This document shows, piece after piece, positions 45,234 through 55,300 of a stretch of DNA of 64,000 nt. The notes below the pieces were generated by a model. That model worked only from the letters and a program-made list of their open reading frames with translations, was not told where the DNA came from and searched no databases. Source of the stretch: CBDBCK01 sp965203345 (GTDB lineage Bacteria > Chloroflexota > Dehalococcoidia > Lucifugimonadales > Lucifugimonadaceae); contig CBDBCK010000028.1 of assembly GCA_965203345.1 (NCBI GenBank), positions 1-64,000 of the forward strand. The letters are read 5' to 3'. Each line of letters starts with the position of its first letter. Positions within the stretch are counted from its first letter, which is position 1. A program made the position numbers and the translations under genes.

Positions 45234-45310
45234 TGGCGACCCCGAGCGGATTCGAACCGCCGATCTCCGCCTTGACAGGGCGGCGTGTTAGGCCGCTACA
45301 CCACGGGGCC
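45234..45310 (-). tRNA. tRNA-Asp (GTC)
   Basis: Reading the minus strand gives a complete cloverleaf: acceptor GGCCCCG paired with CGGGGTC (one G-T), D arm, an anticodon stem with loop CTGTCAA (anticodon GTC), and a TTCGAAT T-loop. Discriminator G and the CCA end are encoded (45234-45236). Confidence 0.96.
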
Positions 45311-45391
45311 TCAGTTTGCATATCAAAGTCTACTACATAAGTCTCAAGATGTTTTGGAGGCTGGCAATAAATTTTTTAAAACTTTCTAATA

Positions 45392-45646
45392 TCAGGAATA
45401 GTTGCAGCCTATACCTTTATATCCTATTTGGACTTCGCCGTCCGGCATTAACGTTACAGGGGTTATCCTATCGCCACCAGAGAGCTTCTCTACTTCATCC
45501 CAAGCTTCAGGGTGCAAGGATACATCTATCTCGTTGTATCGTATCCCTTTTTCCGAAAAATCTTCTTTCAAGAGGTTACAGTATCCACAGGTTGGATGAG
45601 TGTAAATAAGGGCAACAGCTTCCTGATCTAGTTCTTTTTTCAGCAT
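45392..45646 (-). CDS. Glutaredoxin-like protein
   Basis: An 84-residue thioredoxin-fold protein with the active site CGYC (HPTCGYCNLLKEDF) at about residues 20-23 and the cis-Pro segment RITPVTLMPDG. It ends with a further Cys in GIGCNYS. The size fits the short glutaredoxin/NrdH type; NrdH itself usually has a different end. It may reduce disulfides or carry Fe-S clusters; no partner gene is adjacent. It is read in the same direction as copA, 103 bases after it. Confidence 0.8.
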   Translation of the reverse strand: MLKKELDQEAVALIYTHPTCGYCNLLKEDFSEKGIRYNEIDVSLHPEAWDEVEKLSGGDRITPVTLMPDGEVQIGYKGIGCNYS

Positions 45647-45749
45647 CTATTTATCCTCTTACCGTTTTTGACCCCATGTTGCTAATGGCAACGTTTCACA
45701 AGTCAGCAACTATTGTCTCGCTTATACAAGGTTTTGTAATAAGGAGGAA

Positions 45750-48110
45750 CTAACCGGTTGGAGTCGGGCTTGAGCTTAAAGAACCGCCAAACTTACGTTG
45801 CAGACGATATCTCAGCCTCATAGAGTTTAGCACAACGCTTAAAGAGCTCAGCGCCATAGCGGCGGCGGCGGCGGCGGGGTTCAGGAAACCGTTTTCTCCC
45901 AAAAGAGGCCGCAGTATAAAAGGGACGGATCCATCAATAAACAACAGATAAAGGGCACCTGCCGCTATAGGGAGAAGAAGCAAGTTATATATAAAGCCCC
46001 AGAATAGGTTTTGCTTGACTGTTCCCATAACGGAACGACCTATGAAGAGGATCTGCGGTACTTTAGCGGGGTTGCCGCCTTGAATCGCCGCGTCAGCAGA
46101 CTGCACAGTAATATCTGCACCACTCTCCATTGCTATGCTAAGATCGGCCAGTATAAGTCCTGCCGCATCATTCACCCCGTCGCCCACCATAGCAACTATA
46201 GAGCCATCTTTCCGAGCTTGCTCTATCCACTTAGCCTTATCTTCAGGCATCATACCTGCTTGCACAGTAGGTATACCCGCTTTGCGTCCGCTAACCACCG
46301 CCGCCGCAACGGTGTCCCCAGTGAGCATAGCCGAATTTATTCGCATATCTTTCAGAGAACTCACCGCCAAATAAGCGCCCGGCTTGAGTGTATCCGTAAA
46401 GCCTATCGCAGATACTAGTTCAGATCCACGAGAAACGAACATTGCAGTTTCACCGCGGGCGTCAAGAGTCTGAGCCCATTGGGCTAGCTGGCCAGAATTT
46501 ACACCTTCATCAAGCATTAAGGAGCGTGTACCAGCAACAACTATCTCTCCTTCAACAATGGCCTTAGCTCCTCTCCCCGGAATTGTCTTGAAGTCAGATG
46601 ATAAAAGAGGAACTATGTTTTGTTTCGAAGCAGCTTCTACGACGGCCTTACCAAGTGGATGTTCAGAGTTCATCTCCAATCCTGCCGCCAAAGCCAAAGC
46701 AGATTTCTTATCAATGCCCGGGACAGTGAACATTGACGCTAGAATGGGTCTTCCTTCAGTGAGGGTACCGGTTTTGTCAAACACCACTAAATCGACTTTG
46801 GCTGCCGTCTCCAAGGCCGCCGCGTTCCGTATCAGGATACCTCGGCTAGCAGAAAAGCCCATAGCAACGACCATCGCCGCCGGAGTTGCTATTCCCAAAG
46901 CACAAGGACACGCCGAAACAAGCACGCTTACGGCGGCAAGTAAAGCTATAGGCAGGACCGGATCAGGCGCAAAAAACATCCATATGACAAAAACGGTACC
47001 AGCCAAACCCAAAACCACCGGCACAAATCTGACTACAACAGCGTCGGCAAATCTCTCAACAGGGGCCTTTGAAGCTTGAGCCTGCTCCACTATCCGTACT
47101 ATGCGTCCTATTACTGTCTCGTCGCCCACATGCTCTACCCTCACCTCCAGAGCACCATAGCTGTTCATCGATCCAGCATAAACTTTATCGCCCTCGCTTT
47201 TGTCTAATAATTTACTTTCGCCTGTAATCAGGCTCTCGTCCACTGTAGAAGTACCGGATTCCACAATTCCATCAACTGGAACGCGCGCGCCTGGTTTGAC
47301 AAGAACCAACTCTCCAGTCGATACCTGATCTAAAAGGGACTCTTGAGGTTGACCGTTCCGCAAAATCCAAATGTAAGAGGGAATGATGACGCTGGCCAAA
47401 TTTTCCAATGCGTTACCCATCTCAGATTTAGCCCTCTCTTCAAGCCAACGCCCCAAAGATATAAAACCGATAATCGCCGTTGAAACATCAAAGTACAGTG
47501 AAGCAGAAACAAGGTTACCCAAAGCTCCTCGAAAAAATATCACCGTTACCGAATAAACGTAAGCTGATATGACCGCCACCGAAATTAGGGTATTCATATT
47601 AACCGATCCGTGTCGTAGAGCAACGAAAGCGGAGACGTATATCCTTCTCCCGGCCAGCAGTATTACCGGCGTTGCCAGTGCAAAGACCGCCCAGATCACT
47701 ACCTCTGCCGAGAGGAAAAACGGATCCCAGGCTCGTTGGACATTCATGACGAGTATAATAACGGCTGCTATTGTTAGACTTACAACCGCAGAGTTGCGGA
47801 GTGAGTCCACTTCTCCTTTACGCGATCTTCTCCCATCTTTATAGGAGTATGGGGAACGCATAGATCGCGCTCTATAGCCAGCACTCTGGACAGCTTCCGC
47901 TATCTCTCTTTCTGGGGTCGCTCTTCGTTTAAGATGAACAGCGACTGAACCGGATATTAAATTAACGTCTGCGTTAGCAACATCTTCCACCTTCTCTATG
48001 GCACTCTTCACAGAAGCAGAACAAGAAGCACAGGTCATCCCCTCAACTGCAAAATAGAGCGTAGTAGCACCCCCTACTGCTAAAGGCGTCTGTTTAACTT
48101 TCTGATCCAA
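45750..48110 (-). CDS. copA: Copper-exporting P1B-type ATPase
   Basis: Pumps Cu+ across the cytoplasmic membrane. 786 residues. One N-terminal HMA domain (GMTCASC, C27/C30) comes first, then eight membrane helices with SACPCALG (the CPC ion site) in helix 6. The phosphorylation loop is VFDKTGTLTEGRP, the nucleotide-binding site has SEHPLGKAVV, and GDGVNDAAGLILADL is the hinge. TTG is the start, with GAGG about 11 bases upstream. A copper-responsive operator is expected in 48111-48330, but I cannot identify one. No copZ, csoR or cueR is in the window. Confidence 0.93.
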   Translation of the reverse strand: MDQKVKQTPLAVGGATTLYFAVEGMTCASCSASVKSAIEKVEDVANADVNLISGSVAVHLKRRATPEREIAEAVQSAGYRARSMRSPYSYKDGRRSRKGEVDSLRNSAVVSLTIAAVIILVMNVQRAWDPFFLSAEVVIWAVFALATPVILLAGRRIYVSAFVALRHGSVNMNTLISVAVISAYVYSVTVIFFRGALGNLVSASLYFDVSTAIIGFISLGRWLEERAKSEMGNALENLASVIIPSYIWILRNGQPQESLLDQVSTGELVLVKPGARVPVDGIVESGTSTVDESLITGESKLLDKSEGDKVYAGSMNSYGALEVRVEHVGDETVIGRIVRIVEQAQASKAPVERFADAVVVRFVPVVLGLAGTVFVIWMFFAPDPVLPIALLAAVSVLVSACPCALGIATPAAMVVAMGFSASRGILIRNAAALETAAKVDLVVFDKTGTLTEGRPILASMFTVPGIDKKSALALAAGLEMNSEHPLGKAVVEAASKQNIVPLLSSDFKTIPGRGAKAIVEGEIVVAGTRSLMLDEGVNSGQLAQWAQTLDARGETAMFVSRGSELVSAIGFTDTLKPGAYLAVSSLKDMRINSAMLTGDTVAAAVVSGRKAGIPTVQAGMMPEDKAKWIEQARKDGSIVAMVGDGVNDAAGLILADLSIAMESGADITVQSADAAIQGGNPAKVPQILFIGRSVMGTVKQNLFWGFIYNLLLLPIAAGALYLLFIDGSVPFILRPLLGENGFLNPAAAAAAMALSSLSVVLNSMRLRYRLQRKFGGSLSSSPTPTG

Positions 48111-48329
48111 TATCCCAGTTCCTCAAAATTCCAAAATCAGCAAACTTAAACCCTCTTTTGAGAGAATCGTATATACTAATAAATGTATAATTCGTACGCA
48201 ACCTGATACAATCACACAAGATTTTTTGACAAGCCACAGGAAAAACAGCCTCCGAGTGCAAACTCTAAACTATAAGTCTCTACACTTATTCAATTTTATA
48301 ACTTCTTCATATAAAAGACCGATTTTAAC

Positions 48330-48359
48330 TTGACATGTTCATTCGGGATATGGGATAAT
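48330..48359 (+). promoter_or_regulatory. Sigma-70 promoter for rpoBC
   Basis: Perfect -35 TTGACA at 48330-48335, 18-base spacer, and -10 GATAAT at 48354-48359, preceded by TGG. Transcription would start near 48366, giving a leader of ~170 bases before rpoB. No rplJ or rplL gene precedes it. Confidence 0.75.
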
Positions 48360-48496
48360 ATAGTCCCGATATCATTACAAAGCGGCCCTATATATCACGC
48401 AGAACACCACACAGCTATAGATAAAGCTCCTGTTGCCAGACACACGAGGGCTTTGTTTGGCTTTAAAGAAAATTTCCCTGATCCTGAAAAAGCTCT

Positions 48497-48513
48497 GAGT
48501 CTTCGAAAGACTC
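48497..48513 (+). promoter_or_regulatory. Hairpin in the rpoB leader
   Basis: A perfect seven-base stem (GAGTCTT at 48497-48503 with AAGACTC at 48507-48513) and a three-base loop lie 24 bases ahead of the rpoB start. No U-run follows, so it is not a terminator. It could control translation or processing of the leader. The rest of 48111-48537 shows only the rpoBC promoter. Confidence 0.4.
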
Positions 48514-48537
48514 GTCATCACCACGGAGAAACCATCC

Positions 48538-51500
48538 TTGACTATCACACTCTCTAAAACTGATCTCGTTCATAATGACTTGCCGGAAGATAAGAGTCTT
48601 TCAGAGCCGCCGAACTTAGTCAGAGTGCAACTTCAATCGTTTGATTGGCTTAAAAGAGAAGGTCTTGCTCAGATGTTGGCCGAGATATCTCCTATAAAGG
48701 ATCTCACAGGTAGCAGGTTTAGCCTTGAACTGTCCAACCCCGTTCTGAAAGAACCGCAGTACGGAGAAGAGGAATGCCGCATCCAAGAACTCACGTACGC
48801 GTCTCCTATCTCTATCACTGTATCCCTACTCATACACCGCACCAAAGAAGTAAAAGAGCAAGTCTTGTCCTTCGGTGAACTTCCCATGATGACCAGCCAA
48901 GGAACATTCATAATAAACGGAGCTGAACGGGTGATAGTGTCTCAGCTCATTCGCTCTCCAGGAGCTTACTTCTCAACTATTCCAGATCCTGGGACTGGGA
49001 ATCTGCTTGCCAAAGGGAAACTCATACCTTACCGGGGAGCATCGGTAGAACTAGAAACTTCTAACCAAGGGGTTATAAGTGTAAAGGTAGATCGGAGACG
49101 TAAACTGCCTGTAACTACACTTCTGCGCGCGCTTGGATGGAGCGACGAGGAGATACGTGAGACATTCTCGGAGGTAGATACAGGTGATCCGTTCAATTTT
49201 ATTGAGGAAACTTTGAACTCGGAATCAAGTCCTCGTAAAAACATGGATCCATTTGAGGACTCCTTGCTCAAAGTGTTCTCAAGAATAAAGCCTGGCGAAC
49301 CCTTGAACCGAGAGAGTGCCGAAATGGCTTTAGATAGGCTTTTCTTTGACCCTCGACTGTACGACCTCGGAATAGTAGGCCGATACAACCTCAACCGGCA
49401 ACTCGGCTTGGACGCACCCAGCAATACTCGCACCCTAATCAAAGAAGACTTCTTAGCCCTCACCAAGAAGCTTATACAGGTCAATAAAGCACCCACTGTA
49501 GATGATGACGTGGATCATCTAGGCAGAAGAAGAGTCAGGGGCGTCGGCGAATTGATACAAAATCAGCTGAGGGTAGGTTTTCGACGTATGGAAAAGGTCA
49601 TACGAGAACGTATGACCACACAGGTAGACCTTATCACAGCTACCCCAGCGGCTCTTATCAACAACAGATCGGTTGTGGCTTCAGTCAGAGAGTTCTTCGG
49701 TGGCTCTCAGCTGTCGCAATTTATGGATCAGACCAATCCTCTGGCGGAACTCACCCATAAAAGGCGCCTGTCCGCTTTAGGTCCCGGTGGAATGACAAGA
49801 GAACGAGCAGGCTTTGACGTAAGGGACGTACACTATTCACATTACGGGAGAATATGCCCGATCGAAACCCCTGAGGGACCAAACATAGGACTGCTGAGCT
49901 CGCTGGCCGTTTTTGCCCGGATCAATCAATACGGTTTTATAGAGACACCTTATAGAGTTGTGCATCAGAACATCTCTAGCCACGACCTGGACATAGTCGG
50001 ACATTTGGCAAAAGAGGATATTGTGGACAAAAGCAGCAAAGTCATACTCCAATCCGATTCCCAGATAACAAAACCGGTCGCCGCTGCTTTGAAGGAGATA
50101 GACGAACACAAAATCGAGGTCCAGGCCTACATAAGGTACTGCGACGAAGATATACGGTATATGACTGCCGATCAAGAAGAACAGTATCTGATAGGTCAGG
50201 CATCTGCACCAATAGGGTCAAAAGGACAGATAGTAGCAGACATTATAGAAATTAGGCGAGGAGAACTTTTCCTGAAGGATTCACCCAAAACCATACAGTA
50301 CATAGATATAGATCCAATACAGCTGGTCAGTGCGTCTACTGCTCTCATACCCTTCCTAGAACACGATGACGCCAGCCGCGCCTTGATGGGATCGAACATG
50401 CAACGCCAAGCTGTGCCAATAATAAACGCAGAAGCGCCTCTGGTAGGAACCGGCATGGAGAGAAAGATAGCGGGCGATAGCGGTCATATGGTCATCTCGA
50501 AAGTAGACGGAGTTGTGGTGTCTGCGAACTCTCACAACGTGGCGGTAGAAGATTCGCAAGGCGTCATTCATGACTACAGGCTTATCAAGTTTCGACGGTC
50601 CAATCAGGGAACGTGTATCACACAATATCCTGTTGTTAGAATAGGCCAAATAGTCAAAAAAGGACAGACTCTCGGCGACAGTTCGGCTACTGACAACGGA
50701 GAGCTCGCCCTAGGCCAAAATCTCAATGTAGGCTTTATAAGCTGGGAGGGCTATAACTACGAAGATGCAATAGTCCTATCTGAAGATATTGTCAAAGAGG
50801 ACCGCTTCACCTCTATACACATAGAGAAGTACGAGACAGAGGCGACAGATACTAAGCTCGGCGAAGAGGAGATAACAAGAGACATACCCACCATAAGTGA
50901 TGAAGGCCTTAAAGATCTGGACGAAAACGGGATAGTGCGCATAGGAGCATGGGTGGGTCCTAAAAGCATCCTTGTAGGTAAGATAGCACCAAAAGGTGAG
51001 ACAGAGCTGACCGCCGAAGAAAGGCTCCTCAGAGCTATCTTCGGAGAGAAGGCTAAAGACGTGAAAGACGCTTCCCTGCGGTTGCCTCACGGTCAACGAG
51101 GCAAGGTCATAGACATTACAGTAGAGGATGATCCGGAGAAGTTGCCGCATAATGTGCTGAAAAGGATCAGAGTGTGGGTAGCACATACACGCAAAATACA
51201 AGAAGGGGACAAGATGGCCGGACGTCACGGCAATAAAGGCGTAGTAGCAAGGATAGTACCGCGTGAGGATATGCCCTATCTCGCTGATGGCACTCCGCTG
51301 GATATAGTTCTTAATCCTTTGGGCGTCCCTTCCAGGCTAAACTTAGGTCAGCTACTTGAGACTCATTTAGGATGGGCAATGCACCAATTGGGAGAAAAGT
51401 CTCGTTCATCAGTGTTCGACAGCAAATCGCAGTTGGTCATTGATGACCTTATAGCGCGCTCATGGCTCCTTTTTGAATCCGGAGCGATAAAACGGGAAGA

Positions 51501-52290
51501 TATCAATGACAGGGAGATTGACTGGCACGTACTAGATATTTGGCTTGCTGAAGAGGGATTGCCAAGTAGGAAGGCTCTCTGGAGCGACGCCAAATATCGC
51601 CAGGGGGAGGCTCGTACCGCTTGTATAAAAGCATGGCTTAAGAAGGAAGGAGGGGTCGAGAATGCTACCACTATCCCGAAGGCGGAATTGGAAAATAAAG
51701 TAGAAGTCGTATCTAAAGAAAAGAGCATTGCATCTCCTATATCAGGCAAGGCGACCATATATGATGGTAGGACCGGTGAACCATTCGATCAGCCGGCTAC
51801 AATCGGAAACATATATATGCTCAAACTCATACACTTGGTCGAAGACAAGATACACGCTCGCTCAACAGGTCCTTATTCCCTTGTAACGCAGCAACCGCTA
51901 GGAGGCAAGGCTCAATTTGGAGGACAGCGCTTCGGTGAAATGGAGGTATGGGCTCTTGAAGCATACTCTGCCGCGTACACCCTGCAGGAAATGCTGACTC
52001 TCAAATCAGACGACTCCAAAGGAAGAGTAATGGCATATGAAGCCATAATCAAAGGCGGATATCAGTTCAAGAGAGGGCTTCCAGAATCGTTCCACGTGCT
52101 TGTAAAAGAACTTCAAGGGCTCGGAATATTGGTGGAGACCATTCCCTATGGGGGAGGAGAGGATGCGTCCAGAGATATTGAAGACGATACACCGTCCTTC
52201 GACAAGGAGTTCGTTTGGAACGAATCCGAAATGGACGGCAAATTCGACCTAGAGGATGAGGGTCTAGATGAACTTGACGAAGACACCTGA
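48538..52290 (+). CDS. rpoB: DNA-directed RNA polymerase beta subunit
   Basis: Catalytic core subunit, 1250 residues. The start is TTG, with GGAG about ten bases upstream. The rifampicin cluster begins FFGGSQLSQFMDQ at residue 386, with D397, H407 and S412 at the positions usually hit by resistance mutations, all in the sensitive state. HYSHYGRICPIETPEGPNIGLL follows. The active-site regions EGYNYEDA, GRHGNKG and FGEMEVWALEAYSAA are intact. Length is a little under the E. coli protein, mainly from shorter lineage inserts. rpoC follows after 78 bases. Confidence 0.98.
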   Translation: MTITLSKTDLVHNDLPEDKSLSEPPNLVRVQLQSFDWLKREGLAQMLAEISPIKDLTGSRFSLELSNPVLKEPQYGEEECRIQELTYASPISITVSLLIHRTKEVKEQVLSFGELPMMTSQGTFIINGAERVIVSQLIRSPGAYFSTIPDPGTGNLLAKGKLIPYRGASVELETSNQGVISVKVDRRRKLPVTTLLRALGWSDEEIRETFSEVDTGDPFNFIEETLNSESSPRKNMDPFEDSLLKVFSRIKPGEPLNRESAEMALDRLFFDPRLYDLGIVGRYNLNRQLGLDAPSNTRTLIKEDFLALTKKLIQVNKAPTVDDDVDHLGRRRVRGVGELIQNQLRVGFRRMEKVIRERMTTQVDLITATPAALINNRSVVASVREFFGGSQLSQFMDQTNPLAELTHKRRLSALGPGGMTRERAGFDVRDVHYSHYGRICPIETPEGPNIGLLSSLAVFARINQYGFIETPYRVVHQNISSHDLDIVGHLAKEDIVDKSSKVILQSDSQITKPVAAALKEIDEHKIEVQAYIRYCDEDIRYMTADQEEQYLIGQASAPIGSKGQIVADIIEIRRGELFLKDSPKTIQYIDIDPIQLVSASTALIPFLEHDDASRALMGSNMQRQAVPIINAEAPLVGTGMERKIAGDSGHMVISKVDGVVVSANSHNVAVEDSQGVIHDYRLIKFRRSNQGTCITQYPVVRIGQIVKKGQTLGDSSATDNGELALGQNLNVGFISWEGYNYEDAIVLSEDIVKEDRFTSIHIEKYETEATDTKLGEEEITRDIPTISDEGLKDLDENGIVRIGAWVGPKSILVGKIAPKGETELTAEERLLRAIFGEKAKDVKDASLRLPHGQRGKVIDITVEDDPEKLPHNVLKRIRVWVAHTRKIQEGDKMAGRHGNKGVVARIVPREDMPYLADGTPLDIVLNPLGVPSRLNLGQLLETHLGWAMHQLGEKSRSSVFDSKSQLVIDDLIARSWLLFESGAIKREDINDREIDWHVLDIWLAEEGLPSRKALWSDAKYRQGEARTACIKAWLKKEGGVENATTIPKAELENKVEVVSKEKSIASPISGKATIYDGRTGEPFDQPATIGNIYMLKLIHLVEDKIHARSTGPYSLVTQQPLGGKAQFGGQRFGEMEVWALEAYSAAYTLQEMLTLKSDDSKGRVMAYEAIIKGGYQFKRGLPESFHVLVKELQGLGILVETIPYGGGEDASRDIEDDTPSFDKEFVWNESEMDGKFDLEDEGLDELDEDT

Positions 52291-52368
52291 TATCAATATC
52301 GCAGTCCAGTATAGGATTGCGGACATGAACGAAAGCAAAGCTTTAATTTTATAAGGAGACACCAAAGA

Positions 52369-55300
52369 ATGGTTCACTCTGCTTCAGACGTGGCTGGAAT
52401 ACGTATATCTCTGGCTTCACCGGAACAGATAAAAAAATGGTCATACGGCGAGGTTACCAAGCCTGAGACTATCAACTACAGAACTCTGAGACCAGAAAAG
52501 AATGGGCTGTTTTGCGAACGGATATTTGGTCCAACGAAAGATTGGGAATGTTTATGCGGTAAGTACAAAAAATGGCGCAACCGAGGCGTTATTTGCGACC
52601 GATGCGGCGTAGAAGTAACACACTCGAGAGTGAGAAGAGAACGGATGGGGCATATAAATCTGGCCGCACCAGTCGCTCATATATGGTTTTCTAAAACGAC
52701 GCCTTCATATATAGGCACCTTACTAGATATAACTCCGCGTAACCTGGAACGCGTCCTTTATTTTTCTAAGTACGTTATCACCGAAGTGAACAGAACAGAA
52801 CGCGATAGGGTGCATAAGGAGATGGAGAGCTATCTCAAGCAAGAGACTGCACGATTGGACAAAGAGGCAGAAGAGGCTCTTAAGGGGGACACGTCGGAGG
52901 CACTTGAGAATGTAAAACAGATGTTTGACGCACTGAAGATAGTCTCCAATTTTGACGACGCTCCGACAACCAACCTCAGCCCTACAGAGGGCACCGTCCG
53001 AATATCAGAAGAAGACGGACTGCAAACTGTGTATATAAGGAGTTCCGATCCGTCAGACATTACAATGACCATATTGCCGACGCATAAAGCTGTAGTAAAA
53101 ACCAGCGACAAGGTGCAAAAAGGCGAAGTCATTATGCAAGTAACCCTGCGCGCCAAAAACAAAGCAACAAGAGAAGGCGTCCCCATAGAAAACCCAGAAG
53201 AGATACTGGCTCCAGTCTCCGGAAAAGTAAAAGTAACCAAAAAATTGATATTGATAAAGCCTTCGACCGTCTCAGACGAAGAGGACGAAAATAGAGAAGA
53301 AATCCCTTGCCTCATAAACCGCTCATCGGAACTGCGCGTCAAAGAAGGGCAGAAAGTAAAAGCAGGAGAGGTTATCGCAAGCGCTTCCGACGACGAACGC
53401 ATAAAGTACTCATACGAACTGCTGAAAGATGCCGTGGCTAAGGAAGTGGAGACTAATAAGGGCGAGCTTCAGTCAATTCAAGAGAGGGTTTGCATCCCAG
53501 AGTCCAAGTATAGGGAGTGGCGCGACAAATTCGGAGAAGAGGTGTTCTCTGCGGGCATGGGCGCTGAGGCTATCCTCAAAATACTACAGTCCTTGGATTT
53601 GGGAAGCATGAAGAAGGCACTTGAGAAGGAGATGAAGTCCGTCTCAGGACAACGCTATAAAAAGGCCGTCAAGAGGCTCAGTATCGTTGAAAAGCTGTAC
53701 AATAGCGGCAATAAATCCGAATCGATGATACTTACAGTCCTACCTGTGCTACCGCCTGAACTTCATCCGATGGTGCAGCTCGGAGGTGGACGGTTCGCCA
53801 CCAGTGATTTGAACGACCTGTACCGAAGGGTGATCAACCGTAACAACCGTCTGAAGAACCTTATTAACGGCCAAGCGCCGGAGATAATCATCAGAAACGA
53901 AAAGAGGATGCTCCAAGAAGCAGTGGACAGCCTTATAGACAATGGACGGCGCGGAAGAGCTGTGCATGGTACGCACAATCATCAGCTAAAGTCGTTGACG
54001 GATCTACTGCGCGGTAAGCAAGGACGATTCCGGCACAACCTTTTAGGCAAGCGCGTTGACTATTCTGGAAGGTCGGTAATAGTGTCTGGCCCAACACTCA
54101 AGTTGGAGCAGTGCGGACTTCCCAAAAAGATGGCTGTGGAACTTTTCAAACCCTTCGTTATGAACGCCCTTATCCTCAAAGGGCACGCTCACAACATCAA
54201 ACACGCCAAGCGTATGACTGAAGATCCTGACAATCCTGAATATAAAGTATGGGATCTACTTGAAGAGGTAGTTAAAGACCACCCTGTACTGTTGAACCGC
54301 GCTCCCACCCTACACAGACTTGGCATACAGGCTTTCACAGTAGTGTTGGTTGAGGGCTCCACAATTCAACTTCACCCTCTGGTCTGCACCGCATTCAACG
54401 CGGACTTTGATGGCGATCAGATGGCGGTGCATGTTCCACTCTCAAAAGCCGCTCGAATAGAAGCACGCAGACTCATGCTGAGTGTGAATAATCTACTGGC
54501 ACCACGATCGGGAGAACCTATAGTCGCCCCTACGTTGGATATGGTGCTCGGGATCTACTACCTAACGGGTCCTGAAGACGAAGGAAAGGCAAAAGAAAAC
54601 GGAAATCTACGAACATTTGCAAGCTTTGACGATATGCTTCTCGCCCATGATTTGAATGAAATAAAGCTCCGAGAGATAGCCTCAGTCCGCACTCCAGAAG
54701 GTGAGTTCTTAGAAACAACGGCCGGCCGGATCATCTTCTACAAAGCCCTACCTGAAGGCTCTAAATTCAAAAGTCGAAACCATACCTTCACTCGTGGAAA
54801 TATAGAAAATCTGGTCGCAGAGTGTCATACCAAGTACGACAACCAGACGGTCGTAGAAATGTTGGACCGTATAAAAGATCTGGGCTTCATCTATGCCACG
54901 CTCTCCGGTACAAGCATATCAATGAAAGATATCCAAGTTCCAGTGAGAAAGAACTCTATACTGGCGGCTGCAGATAGAAAGGTATCCAGGCTGGAAGAGC
55001 AGTATTTGGACGGACTGATCAATGAAGAAGATAAATACCAGGAAACGGTCAAAGTGTGGACAGACGTATCAGACAAGATAACCGTAGAGGTGCAGAAGAA
55101 TATGCCTGGCTACGGTGGAATTCACACCATGTCAGTGTCGGGAGCTAAAGGTAACATTTCACAGATAAAACAGATGGCAGGCATGCGCGGTCTTATGTCA
55201 AACCCAAAAGGACGCATTATAGAACTACCGATACGTTCTTCTTTCGCGGAAGGTTTGTCAGTCATGGAGTACTTTATAGCCACTCACGGGGCGCGCAAAG

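Noticed and set aside
48330..48557. A 75-codon frame over the rpoB leader
   Set aside because: It starts in the -35 box of the rpoBC promoter, has no ribosome site, and overlaps the rpoB start.
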